64,000 nucleotides of DNA from Trichosporon coremiiforme. Its lineage: Eukaryota; Basidiomycota; Tremellomycetes; Trichosporonales; Trichosporonaceae. The stretch lies in NCBI GenBank assembly GCA_039545355.1, contig BCJJ01000010.1:195085-259084 (forward strand), in the 5' to 3' direction. The notes under the pieces are model-generated. The model searched no databases. It was not told the DNA's origin and worked only from the letters and a program-made list of their open reading frames with translations. Numbering within the stretch: position 1 is the first letter of the stretch; each line of letters begins with the position of its first letter. The translations under genes were made by a program, and so were the position numbers. Below, in pieces: positions 11,761-22,191 of the stretch.

Positions 11761-13574
11761 TTAAAGATTGACAGTGCTGTCAGTGTACCCGAGCTGGCGG
11801 AAGCGGGAGAAGAAGATCTTGTCCGCGAGGAAGTCGCGGGATTTCCGGTCGACGACGAAATCGGGCGCGCGAATGTTGCCAATGATCGGGAGGTTGATGA
11901 TGGCCGCGCCGCCGCGCGAGCCGAGCAGCACCGTGCTCTCCTTCAGTTTGCTGCTCGGGCTGTACGGCTTGGCAGGCCAACCCTTGATCTCGGCGGTCAT
12001 GATCTTGGCGAGCGCCTCGCCCTCGGACATTGCCGCGACGCCCGTCTTCCAGCTCGGGGCGTTGGCGACGTCGCCGAGCGCATAGTACTGCCCCTTGAAA
12101 ATGGATTGCGGGTGCGATCCGCGGATGCGGAACATGGGGTCGATCGAGACGTAGCCGTTCGTGGTAACCGCTCCGGGGTCGACGGAGGAGACGAGCTGCG
12201 AGTTGGGTTTGTTCCCCGTGCTGTCGAAGACGTAGTCGGCCATAATGTACCGTCCCGAGACGAGGGGGACGCGCTTCATCTCGCCGAGGGCGCCCGACTT
12301 ACCGCCCCACTCCTCCGCCTCGGCGGCCGAGAAGTCGACACGGTCGCAGAGCACGAACTCGACGCCGCGCGCCGTCAGCTGCCGCTGCAGCGCCGACACA
12401 AGCTTCATGCTAGTACGCGGCGGAACGTACGTGTGCTTCGTGTTCGCGCCCGAGTCAGACGGGTGCAGCAGTCCCACGTCCCAGTGCACGATCGTGATCT
12501 TCTTTGTGCGCCCGTACAGGTCGTATATCTCGCCTGCGACCTCGATACCGACACTGCCACCGCCGACGATGAGGATCGACTTGGCGTCCTTCATCTCGGC
12601 CTGCTTCGCGCGCAGCTCGTCCTTCCACTGCTCCAGCGTCGAGCCGGGCGCAGGCCGGATGGGCACCGGCGACTGAGCTCCCGTCGCAATCACGCATTTC
12701 TATTGTACGTCAGTGACTGTCTCGTGCATTGGGTGGCAAGCAAAAAAGGTGGTGGTACGCCAAGTTACGCGGTGGCGTTTTCCGCCGCAGACCAGGCTCT
12801 CGCCGGACGAACACTGCAGGGCCACCGGCCAAAAATCGGAGCTCGCCGCAGGCTCCGCGGCCACCCCGATCACTCCGGCGGAATGATAACTGGAGCGGCA
12901 GAACTGCAACTCACCTCGAATTCGATTTCGTCCGAGCCCTCAAAATCGTGCTCGAGCCAGACCGTGTTGCGCCGCAGCTTGACGACGCGGTTTGGGCACA
13001 CAACGCGATGCCTGCTGTTGATCGGGAACACGGTGTGCTGGTTCATGGGCGCGGTGAAGTCGCCATTCTCCCAGCCTGTAACAGTCAGTAGCCGTACATT
13101 ACGTGAAAAGGGCTTGAGGCTGGTGGAGGGTTAGAGTGTATGTGAAAGAGGCTACTTGGCGGCGACCGACCAGCCCGAGTTGAAAATGGCACACGACGCA
13201 CAACCAAGGAAGGACAGGATAACACGTACCGGGTGCGACCAGCGCACGCACGACGAACGAGCTGTGCTGCACGAACTCGTTGCGCTCAATGATGATCAGG
13301 CGGTAGTTGGGGGGAAGGTTCGGGGCGATCGCGTTCACGAACGAGTGGCCGGCAACGGAGCCTGCGGAGGTGGTCAGTCATACTTTGCTCAGAAAGATAG
13401 GGACAGCAGCGGCGAAGCGAGCGCAGCGTGTGCAAGGTTCTTGCTGTTTGACGTCGCTGTTCATGAAAATTTGAGGATGTTGGAGAGCAGATACTCACCT
13501 CCGACGACGAGGATGTTCTTCCACTGTGCCTTGTTGACGACCGTGGACGAGGTGGCCGACATGAGCGAGGACAT
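11761..13574 (-). CDS. FAD/NAD(P)H-dependent oxidoreductase, AIFM2/FSP1 (AMID)-like
   Basis: Minus-strand exons 13574-13499, 13361-13230, 13075-12915 and 12699-11761 give 435 codons; introns are 137, 154 and 215 nt. The N-terminus after splicing reads KNILVVGGSVAGHSF, a dinucleotide-binding fold for FAD. A second Rossmann motif, ILIVGGGSVGIEVAGE, binds NAD(P)H. IATGAQ and YYALGDVANAP are the ATG and GD motifs of the pyridine nucleotide-disulphide oxidoreductase superfamily. AIFM2-type enzymes reduce quinones at membranes and limit lipid peroxidation in animals; fungal relatives are type II NADH-dehydrogenase-like. No mitochondrial presequence is evident. The 3' end faces the convergent DUF829 gene 232 bp away. 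Confidence 0.85.
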
Positions 13575-15687
13575 GGTGAGCGACGATGAGGTAGTAAGAG
13601 AGGATGGAAGGATGAGAAAGAGCAACCTCACAGCTGTCGACCAACAGGGGTCCGCCTAGGTCCCGGAGTCATGTTGGACAAGCGTTGCGCGTGTTCGGGA
13701 CTGTCTGAAAGCCATGCGCCGTCAGTGCGAAGAACAGGAGCATAGGAGAGGAAGGCGACGAGGGGTGCAGCGGGGGCACGCATGCGAATGGAGGTGCAGC
13801 AAGCAGTCGCCCCTGCCCTGCGCATCCCCCCGCCCTTTGTTGCCCTGTGCCCAGCCCTAGCACGGCCCTTCGGTCGCCCTTTGTCTGCAAGGGCACCCTG
13901 GGATCTGGGGAAGCACGCACATCTAAGCATGCTTGCCCTTCTTTCGGCAGCGTAGAGGCGCCGACGAGGCGCAGAGTAAGCGTCAACCGGGAGTTGTAGG
14001 ATGGCGACGGGACCTGTAAAGTTGGCGCCCCCCTGAAAGGTGACAGTGCCTGGCAAGGAAACGACAAGGTACGACGAGGTTTGACACTCGTCTCGAGTTT
14101 TACAGTTTTTTCGACCCCAAGGATGCCCTCGGAAAGACAGTCACCAAAGCGTGTCCTGCTTGTCGTGTCGTAATCCCCTTCCATTTCCCCTACAGTCTCC
14201 GCTCTATCAGCCATTCGTGAAGCTTGTGCGCGCCCATGGGACACAACTGTGCGAATGGGGTCATGCGGCACGCCGGCTTCGGACATGACTGCCTTCGACG
14301 AATGACTGTCCCGACGCAACCTGCGCAAGCGTAAAAGTTACAGTACGCACTCCGACGCCTCAGTCTCGGCTCTCGCAATTGTCCCTGGTACATGGCGGGC
14401 CGAACCTGAGAGACCCTGTTTCCATTCATGGCCGCACCAGGAGACCGCTCAGGAGCAAAGATTAGCCTGATGGACGGTCTCCACAACCCCCCAGCATGTC
14501 GCAGCCTGTTCCAACCTGTCGCAACCTGTCGTAGCTTACCGAGAACCGCTGTGTCCACCGTCTGGCCACCTCCTGGCTCCTGGGGAAGGCACAGGCTATT
14601 CGGAGGTAGTTACTAGGGCGTGCAAGACTACGACGCCCCAGAAATTCTTCTCATCAGAATTGATACGGCCGGTCCGCCGGCGTCGTACATGATGGGCCAA
14701 GGCACAAGAGGCAACTTACGACGCCCGACCGTTCGACCGATGGAAGAACCATACCATCGTGACAGCGACCGACGATCGGTAGCCCGCACATTGCATTGAG
14801 ATGCGGGGCTGTGTCGAGTGGGATGGGTTGCGCGGGGGAAGGGGGGGCGCCGCGGGTCTCGTCAAAGCTGCCGACGACGGGGCATGCAGGGCCGGCGTGC
14901 GACCGTTAGACGGCGTGTTACGGCCCATGAATGATCCGGACGGCTTGACAATCCGGGATCTTGGAGCACCTCGACACGAGCGATCACGGTATCGCGATAT
15001 GCAAGACGTTCCCGCACATGGGAACATCGATCTCAAGGCGCAGACTACCGTATCGGCTCCAACGCTTGGGGACGCGGAAACGCCCCAACGCGTGCCCCGA
15101 ACGCCAGTCCACGCCAGGCCATTCCCGCCTGTGACAAAAGAAGCATGCAGACCTCCCGGCAAAAGTCTGACGGCTGATATGGCACACATGGCTCACCGGC
15201 AAAGCCCACTGAGCTCGGCAGAACACCCGAATCAACGCCCGCGACGCCAGCCGCCCCACCGGGCCCGAGACCGCGCCGCGGCTGGCAGTCTGGCTGGCTG
15301 GCGGCGTCCTCCACACGGCAGACAATAAACGTCCATGCGCAGCGCGATAGTATGAGACAGCCGCAGAGTGAGACTGATTCATGCACTGACGCTGATGCCA
15401 GTCGGGTGATCTCCCTCTTTCGGCTCCGCTGGGCTAGTGGTCGACGGTCTCGACAAGGTCTGGCGCCTCGAGCGACGCACAGAAGGCAGTGATGGTGCTC
15501 GAGCATCATATGAGGAAAGGCGTATGAGCCGTAGAGCTCGGGCTCACTTCCTTCTCAACCATCCTTAATGCCTCATAGCGTTCGAGGACGCGTTCGCGTC
15601 CAAGGCTCAAAGACGTGTCGATTGTTCGTGCGCGGTGACTGCCATTGTGTCTTCTGCCATCTATACTCTACAACGCTATGCATTTGC
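13575..15687. other. Intergenic, 2.1 kb, no gene supported
   Basis: Open frames up to about 220 codons exist on both strands but overlap each other, are rich in R, P, A and T as expected of non-coding GC-rich DNA, and lack motifs. The part next to 13574 must hold the promoter of the AIFM2-like gene. Short direct repeats of GTCGCAACCTGTC-type occur at 14495-14535. Confidence 0.45.
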
Positions 15688-17524
15688 TCAGAGCCGCGCC
15701 TTGTCTCCGTCCTGGACGTTGACGCCCCACTTGTAAAACCAATCCGCAGCACGTCCCACCATCTCGGGCGTACAGATATGCCCCGCGTTATTCTGCACGA
15801 CCATCTGGGCGTTCTCCTTGCCTAGGAGGTTCACGACATCATTCCACTCGTCCATCCCCAGCCGCGGGGGAATCACCTCGTCTACGTCTCCGCACAAAGC
15901 CAGAATCTTCTTTCCGTTGTAAGGCTCGGGGCCCTTGTGGTCCTCGTAGAAAGCACGCGTGCGCGCGGGGTAGTACATTTTGTCGGTACCCAGGATGCCT
16001 TCGGCGCGGAAACGCGCGGTGTGCACGCGTCCCAAAGCGTCTGCGGGAACCGCGATGATGGGGACGGCGACGCGGACGCACGGGTCGTCTGGGCGTTAGC
16101 TCGGAGTCACTGAAAGGGGAAGGGGTGGGATCTAGGAGGAAGGGATATCGATCCAAGAAGCTGCACAGCGAGTTTTGGATGGCCCAGTTCTTCGATCCTG
16201 TTGCAAACAGGTCGAGCAGTCCCGCGCACCGCGCATAGATCCCAGAAACAGGCGCAACAGCCGCCGACCCGAGTGCGGCCCACGATCGAGTAACAGTAGC
16301 GATTCAGGTCTAGTGGGTTGAGGATCACACATATTGCACTGCGCGACACTAAGAGGATCGGCGCCACGTAAGCGGCGCATTGGTGCGGGCCGCTGCGTTG
16401 AAGCGAGATGCACTAGTGCTGCCCAACATTTTCACTCAGTGTCCGCGGGCTGTGCTTGGGTCGAGGGTAGGAAAGGGTGCGGGGAGGCGGAGGGTAAATG
16501 GGGGACGAAAATTGGGAAAGGGGGGATGATGGAGGTAGGGACGCGTGAATTGTCGGGGCAGGTCAGGTCATCAGAATCATCAGGCAACGAGATGGTTGGT
16601 CCGATGGACGCCACGGAATGATCCTGGGATGCAGGCTGGCCAGGCTGGCATGCAGGCGGCGCTTCCGGCGTAGCGGTGCGCTCTGGTGCCCACATGGCGT
16701 CTCCTCTACCTCCGCCCTCGTCTCCGTGTCCCCGTAGGACTAGGGCTCGCTGCCTGCGGCAGCTCGGTACTCACTCTGCATCAACCTCCACACCACGTGC
16801 CCACCAAGCGACACGCCCGTGACCATGAACTCGACAATCTTCCTGCCTCCCATAGGGAAAGCGTAGTCCTCGAGGTAGTCCATGATGAGCTGCTGGTCCT
16901 GCATGCCGCCCGTCAGCGTAGCCGTCATCGCGACAAGGCGCCAGGGGTTCTTGTTGTAGCTCAGTGTGTCCTTCTTCGTCTTACGCGTGCCGTGGTTCCG
17001 CTGGTCCACTGTGACTACGATGACATCGCGGGGTGCGTTGCCCTTTGAGCGGATCGAACCGATCAGGCCGTGAGACATGTTCGCCATCTGCGCAGCGTTG
17101 TTCGCCCAGCCATGTGCGATGAGCTATGGTCAGCGAGGATTCATGGCGATTGCTCCATGCTCCGCCAGCTTCTCAGGTCACCGAGGCGGGCGCTCCCAGA
17201 TCAGTCCCTAAGGCTGTTGCACCCAGTGGCCTGGGTGCTTCTGTGCTCCCCCGACTGCAACAGCTCGTCCCTCTGAGATAACAGAGCTACTCGGTGCAAC
17301 ACCTCGGCGGTTGTTGACATTTTATGGAGCCAACTCACAATAGCGACGACCGGCTTCGTGCTGCCCTGGATCTCGTCCAATCCATAGACCTGAATATCGA
17401 GATCAACGATCGTAATGTCCTTCTTCGAGCACGGCGCGTACCCCATGTTCAGAGACGGGAGGTTCATGACGTGCGCCGGGTCCTGGTTCCGGCGCGAGGG
17501 GATCTTGGGGATACCGTCGGACAT
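15688..17524 (-). CDS. Alpha/beta hydrolase (serine hydrolase), three exons with long introns
   Basis: Minus-strand exons 17524-17339, 17123-16775 and 16088-15688 join to 311 codons. Introns are 215 and 686 nt; the second is the longest in the window. The join after exon 2 gives HVVWRLMQ-NDPCVRVAVPII, matching how GxSLGGH-containing hydrolases continue (a short helix, then a strand with PIIG-P). The oxyanion strand is LIAHGWANN, the nucleophile elbow is TGVSLGGHV, the acid is LCGDVDEVIPP, and the catalytic His is NNAGHICTPEMV. The QRNHGTR segment is typical of small fungal serine hydrolases. The substrate is unknown. The long second intron was inferred from frame and consensus (GTGAGT, CTAAC-CCCAG), so an extra small exon cannot be excluded. 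Confidence 0.78.
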
Positions 17525-18179
17525 GGTGGCTTCTCTTCACTCAATCTCTGGTCCAGTTTCAGTCGTGTTCTTCTCCAGTCTCTGCGAATTGCAGCTGCCG
17601 TTGTATATGACCTGTATGGATGGGTTGCAGATGGTGAGGGTGTGGTTAGATGTGGGCACCAATGTTGCACGGAGCTAGAGATATAGTGGAGACGGCTCGG
17701 CGCCGTGCAATTACCGATTGCCGAGTGCAGCCGGAGTACTCCTTGCGGGGTGGAGGGTGGCGGCGATCTCCGCGCCGGCTCTGGCCGTGACTTGCTCGGC
17801 CGTGGCATAAGGACAGACAAGACACGGATGCGATAAGGTCGCGTCGACATTGCATTCTTAGTCCACGATGCATTGAGCGCTCGGACCTGATCGCACGAAG
17901 AAAGGAGGTAGTCACTTGCACAGGTGCATACCACGGCGGAGAGGGAAGAACGTACCTGTGCGCAACAGGGGCAGGAGAGAGTTCTTTGCATTCAGGAATC
18001 AGGACATGTTAACTACGGCCACGACCTCCACGAACGGAATGGCGATCTGCTACGGACTACACTTGCATACCTTGACAGACGCCTGTTCTTCTTCTTCTCA
18101 GCATGGGCTGGAGGGCCTTTCGTCTGCAACGGTGATGGGGGCGATGGCGTCACTCGGCGCCTCGCAGCTCGTGAAATGA
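17525..18179. other. Intergenic, 0.65 kb, hydrolase promoter
   Basis: This lies between two genes on the same (minus) strand. No open frame of interest. It contains the 3' flank of the methyltransferase and the 5' flank of the hydrolase. Confidence 0.5.
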
Positions 18180-19079
18180 CTACGCGTTCATTCCACCCGG
18201 TTTAGTTAGGATGCCAATCGTGTGCGGGACGGCAACATACCACCCCTCGTCCACAGGCATGGCGAGGTCGACGTGCGCCCAGTCCCCAGCCTGCTCAAAT
18301 GTGCGGCCAGTGTCGCGACACAGGCTGCAGCCGTTTAAGAATTGGGGCCAAATCGTGTTGATGGCGCCTGGGCGTTAGTAACCATACCCCTTTCTTCTCG
18401 CTCCATGGAAGAGGGAAAGGTGTGAAGGGGCATACTTACTCTGATACATCCTCATGAAGGTTCCTTGCCTGGGATGGGCTCTTACATGCTCGTAGACATA
18501 CCACCGACCCCCGGGTTTGAGGAACTTGTACACCGCCTTCGCATTCTCAGCAGGGTTGGGAATGGAGCAGAAACAAAAGATTGTTACGATGCTGTCGACT
18601 TGCGGCTGCTCTCCCTCTTTCAAGTCCTGCACGCCCTTCCCAACAACGTTGTACTTGTCCCTAATGCCCAGTTCCTCCGCGCGCATCAGCAACGCCGGGT
18701 GCTGGTTCACGTTCGGCTCAATGGCATACACCGCGTTGACGTCCTTACCGGTGAAGAGGTGTGTCCACATCCCGCTCCCCGCGCCTACCTCCATGACACT
18801 CCCTTTGAGGGGCGTGGAGGGTGTATCGGTGATGCGGCCGCGGAAGACTCGGCCCTCCAACAGCGCCTTGACGCGGGGTTCGGCCTCGCCGCACACCAAA
18901 GGACCAGCGGTCAACCACAGGACGGCAAACCACTTGTCCTTGAAGCGGGAGGGGGAGAGGAAGGCGCCATAGTCCCCCGAGCGCAACAGCGCCAGCCATG
19001 TTAGGGGCAGGTGCAGAGTAGCCAAGCACAGGAAGATCCAGGGCTGGAGGAAGAAGTAGAGAAAGCTGCCTAGGCCCAT
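18180..19079 (-). CDS. METTL7 (TMT1)-like membrane-anchored SAM methyltransferase
   Basis: Minus-strand exons 19079-18440 and 18367-18180 give 275 codons; the intron is 72 nt. The start MGLGSFLYFFLQPWIFLCLATLHLPLTWL is a hydrophobic anchor, as in animal METTL7A/B. The SAM-binding motif is VMEVGAGSGMWTHLF and motif II/III is YAIEPN. FLKPGGRWYVYEHVRA is the post-motif strand seen throughout this family. The second exon supplies IWPQFLNGCSLCRDTGRTFEQAGDW, which matches the conserved WP-x-F-x-GC-x-L-R-T C-terminal block, so the splice is well supported. Animal members methylate alkyl thiols; the fungal substrate is not known. The 5' flank runs into a GT microsatellite and an assembly gap. Confidence 0.87.
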
Positions 19080-19730
19080 GGCGCTGAACTTTGAATCGAT
19101 GATTTCGAGAAGAAGGGGTGTGGGTGTGGGTGGNNNNNNNNNNNNNNNNNNNNNNNNNNNNNNNNNNNNNNNNNNNNNNNNNNNNNNNNNNNNNNNNNNN
19201 NNNNNNNNNNNNNNNNNNNNNNNNNNNNNNNNNNNNNNNNNNNNNNNNNNNNNNNNNNNNNNNNNNNNNNNNNNNNNNNNNNNNNNNNNNNNNNNNNNNN
19301 NNNNNNNNNNNNNNNNNNNNNNNNNNNNNNNNNNNNNNGTGTGTGTGTGTGAGGATGGGTTGGTGAGTGTTGGTGCAGCGTGCGTGAAGGCTGTGAATGG
19401 GAAAGCCGAATCTATATTATATGCATGTTGTTACATCTGTGAGGGGGCGGAGATAGGTGGCTCCGGAGCCTTGTTCGTTATCTGCCACTGTGCGTGCCGC
19501 GCAGATCTCAGATCCCCATTGCACTGTCTGCGGACTGTGGCAGGTGACCAGGCTCCGATCCATTCCTTACGGTCCCCGCTCAATCTCTATGGCCCAGTCT
19601 CGATCTTTCGACGGGTTTGCAGCTCTACTCCGTCCTCGTCGATCGTCTCGCAGTGTCCGCTCGTGCTTCGTCTGGACTTTGTTCCGCTCGTCACCATCCG
19701 TGTGCTCGCTTATGCTCGCCGTCGCGATGC
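19080..19730. other. Intergenic with a 205-base assembly gap in a GT microsatellite
   Basis: Positions 19134-19338 are N. The base runs on both sides are GT-rich (GTGTGGGTGTGGGTGG before, GTGTGTGTGTGTG after), so the gap probably spans a GT repeat that could not be assembled. The real length is unknown. No gene is seen in the remaining bases. Confidence 0.8.
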
Positions 19731-20756
19731 CTACTTTGCAAAGTCAATGATGACCTTGCCCTTAGCCCGTCCGCTCTTGAGCGTCTTGTACGCGTCGCGG
19801 AAGTCGTCAAACTTGTGAACCGCCTCGACGTTGATCTTGAGCTTGGAGTCGTCGACCAGATTGGCGAGATACGTCAACTGTTCGCCACTCGGGACCATGA
19901 AGAAGTACTGGTACTTGACGCCGGCCTTGCTAGCCGCACTGCTCACGCTCCAGGCACCAGCGTAGAGCGCGGCGTTGATGACCGGACGCTTCCACCAGGG
20001 GAGGAGGAAGTCGAGGCATCCCGGACTGGGGGGTCCGCCGACGCTAATCACAATTCCGCCCTTGTGGATAGAGGGAATGACGTGGGTGTGCAGCGCGTCC
20101 CCGCCGACGGTGTCGAAGCACTTGTCGAAGCTGTCTACCGGAATCGTCTCGCTCCTGTAGTTGATGACATGGTCCGCGCCCGCGGCCCTGACGTACTTCT
20201 CGCCAGCGGGGGAGGCTGTCGTCGTGACAGTAGCGCCGCGGATCTTGGCGAGCTGGATCGCGAACTGGCCTACACCCCCAGATCCGCCAGTGATGAGGAT
20301 GTGCTCGCCCGCCTTCAGGTCCATGTGCTCAAAGGCCTGGAGCGCCGTCAGGCCCGCGAGCGGCAGACCAGCCGCCTCAACAAGCGTCACGCTCGTCGGC
20401 GCCTTGGCGCAGATATCGGCGGGAACGACGACGTACTCGCCGAACGAGTCCATGCGGTCCTTCTGGATCCGGCAGATGACGGCGTCGCCGACACTGAAGG
20501 AGGACACGGACGTGCCGGTCGCAGTGATCACGCCGGAGAACTCGTTGCCTGCGATCGCGGGGAAGGCGAAGGGGAGAATGAGCTTGAGCATGCCATCGCG
20601 CTCCTTGTAGTCCAGCGGGTTGAGACCGCCCGCAGTGACTCGGACCTGGACTTCGGAGGGACCCGGCTGAGGGACGGGGAACTCGAGAATGTCCATGACC
20701 TCTGGGCCGCCGTAGGACTTGTACGCGATCGCCTTCATTGTCTTCTCGGCCGCCAT
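19731..20756 (-). CDS. Zinc-less MDR quinone oxidoreductase-like protein
   Basis: Single exon, 341 codons, from ATG at 20756. It has the GroES-like N-domain (AYKSYGGPEVMDILEFPVPQPGPSEVQVRV) followed by AGGLNPLDYKERDG, where the catalytic-zinc Cys of true alcohol dehydrogenases is absent. The Rossmann motif is ILITGGSGGVGQFAIQLAK. This combination is typical of the QOR/zeta-crystallin branch, which reduces quinones or enones with NADPH. The last residues, KVIIDFAK, end the usual final strand. It is intronless, unlike most neighbours. It is divergent from the I9 inhibitor gene across 830 bp. Confidence 0.88.
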   Translation of the reverse strand: MAAEKTMKAIAYKSYGGPEVMDILEFPVPQPGPSEVQVRVTAGGLNPLDYKERDGMLKLILPFAFPAIAGNEFSGVITATGTSVSSFSVGDAVICRIQKDRMDSFGEYVVVPADICAKAPTSVTLVEAAGLPLAGLTALQAFEHMDLKAGEHILITGGSGGVGQFAIQLAKIRGATVTTTASPAGEKYVRAAGADHVINYRSETIPVDSFDKCFDTVGGDALHTHVIPSIHKGGIVISVGGPPSPGCLDFLLPWWKRPVINAALYAGAWSVSSAASKAGVKYQYFFMVPSGEQLTYLANLVDDSKLKINVEAVHKFDDFRDAYKTLKSGRAKGKVIIDFAK

Positions 20757-21586
20757 GGTGGGTCACTGGTTGGTGTTGCGGTTGTGGAGGTAGGAGCGTT
20801 GGTGAGTTTCGAGGTCCTGGGGGCAATGTCCGTGAGAGTCGCTTGACTGTCTGTTGTGTGTGAGTGTGTGGATGCGTGAGAAAGGCTTTTGCGGTTCTTG
20901 GCTGATTATATACTCTGTTGTCAAGGTCTCAGCCTCACATCCAGATGGAGTATGTTTTTGCGTGCGATCGAAGATGTTCTGCGCTCTTGGGTCGCTGTAC
21001 GGTGGTTAATGTCATGGTGTGAATCAGCCAGCACGCGGCGCGCGGCGCCATGTGGGCCCCCTTCTCGTGTGCTGATAGGGCCTCGATCTGTGCCCGTCGG
21101 CCACCTCCTGTAACCGCCGAGGGCCGTACTGCATCCCACCGCCGGGCGCGCTGTCTCTTAAGCGTGTTCTTGGTCAGCAGAGGCCACACCGAGACCATTG
21201 CACGCCTGCTCGCCGGATAATGCCGCTCCGTCAACTCCGGCGAGATGGTCGTCAAACTCTGGCGAATGCGCCCCCTTTGCTCCATTCCTCACATCTTAGC
21301 TCTCCCACGGTGGACGGAGGTAGTCGATAGCCCTGGCCAGGATGAGATCAGGGGCGCAGCGTGACTGATATTGGTGCTGCATGACGTCACGTGCATACCG
21401 CTCCGACGCACACGCAACGTGTTTGCCACTGGTCCGCGGTGCCCCCACTATCTCGCTCGCTGGCTGGGTTTGGTCGACGCATTGGGATACTTCTTGCTCT
21501 TGCTCTTCCTCCCATGGATGCTGTCTAGACTTCCCCGACGCCTCCTCTCCACCTCTCCCACTCTCAGACTCTACTCTACATCCAAC
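20757..21586. other. Divergent promoter region, 0.83 kb
   Basis: This separates the MDR reductase (-) from the protease inhibitor (+). On the minus strand AGTATATAAT at about 20906-20915 can serve as TATA box for the MDR gene. A short GT-rich run is at 20852-20875. On the plus side, a pyrimidine-rich leader (CTCCTCTCCACCTCTCCC) precedes the inhibitor ATG. Confidence 0.5.
20906..20915 (-). promoter_or_regulatory. Probable TATA box of the MDR reductase gene
   Basis: AGTATATAAT on the minus strand stands about 150 bp before the ATG at 20756. It is the only such AT-rich element in this intergenic region. Confidence 0.45.
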
Positions 21587-22107
21587 ATGGGCGACAACCA
21601 GTGTAAGTTTCTCCCCGCTTCCTTGGAAGCTCGGCGTGTCGGCAGACGATGATCGCCATTCCGCGGTAACAGCCGGCGTGACTCGTCACCGTCATCCTCC
21701 TCCCGAGAGTGAGGGGGAGATGCTGCCTGAGCTCGAGCAGAGAAGCTTCCAAGGCTGCGGTGCAAAACTGACCCCCCCAGGCGTTATCAAGTTCAAGAAG
21801 GGTGCTTCCGAGGAGTCGAAGCAGAAGACGCTCGACCAGATCAAGAAGGATGGCGGCAAGATCCTCAAAGACGACAACGTTAACAACCCTAGTGAGTACA
21901 GGTGTGTTCGCACCCGCTCCCTACTCCCATTCGCCCTTCCTTCAGCTCGCACACCCCTCGTACTCAACGCTACTTGGCCTAACATCAGTCTTCTCCTACG
22001 CTGTCGCCGAGATCTCGCCCGACCAGTTCAAGAACCTGAGTCAGTCGTGCGCCGACGGTCACGACTGCCTCGACCGCGTCGAGGAGGACAAGACCATGTC
22101 CATCTAA
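21587..22107 (+). CDS. Small I9-type protease inhibitor (PBI2/POIA1-like)
   Basis: Exons 21587-21602, 21781-21891 and 21989-22107 give 81 codons; introns are 178 and 97 nt. The first exon encodes only MGDNQ. The core CVIKFKKGASEESKQKTLDQIKKDGGKI matches the first strand, helix and turn of the inhibitor I9 fold. The end, DCLDRVEEDKTMSI, matches the conserved (I/V)-x-x-VEED-x-x-V C-terminus that in yeast PBI2 and Pleurotus POIA1 enters the active site of subtilisin-type proteases. The protein has no signal peptide and no attached protease, so it is a free-standing cytosolic or vacuolar inhibitor, probably of a proteinase-B-like serine protease. It is convergent with the SMYD gene; the stops are 84 bp apart. 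Confidence 0.82.
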
Positions 22108-22191
22108 GTTGTAGCACCATAGAACTATGGAAGCCAAGTCCGAAACTTATGTCATAAGCCATACATTATTTATCTTCCGACACTTCAACTT

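Noticed and set aside
11731..13134. 467-codon plus-strand ORF opposite the AIFM2-like gene
   Set aside because: The minus strand has two dinucleotide-binding motifs and consistent splicing; the plus frame has no motif and runs through the introns.
14801..15509. Overlapping ORFs of 154-175 codons in the 13.6-15.7 kb intergenic region
   Set aside because: They lie on both strands over the same bases and have no domain, splice support or typical composition.
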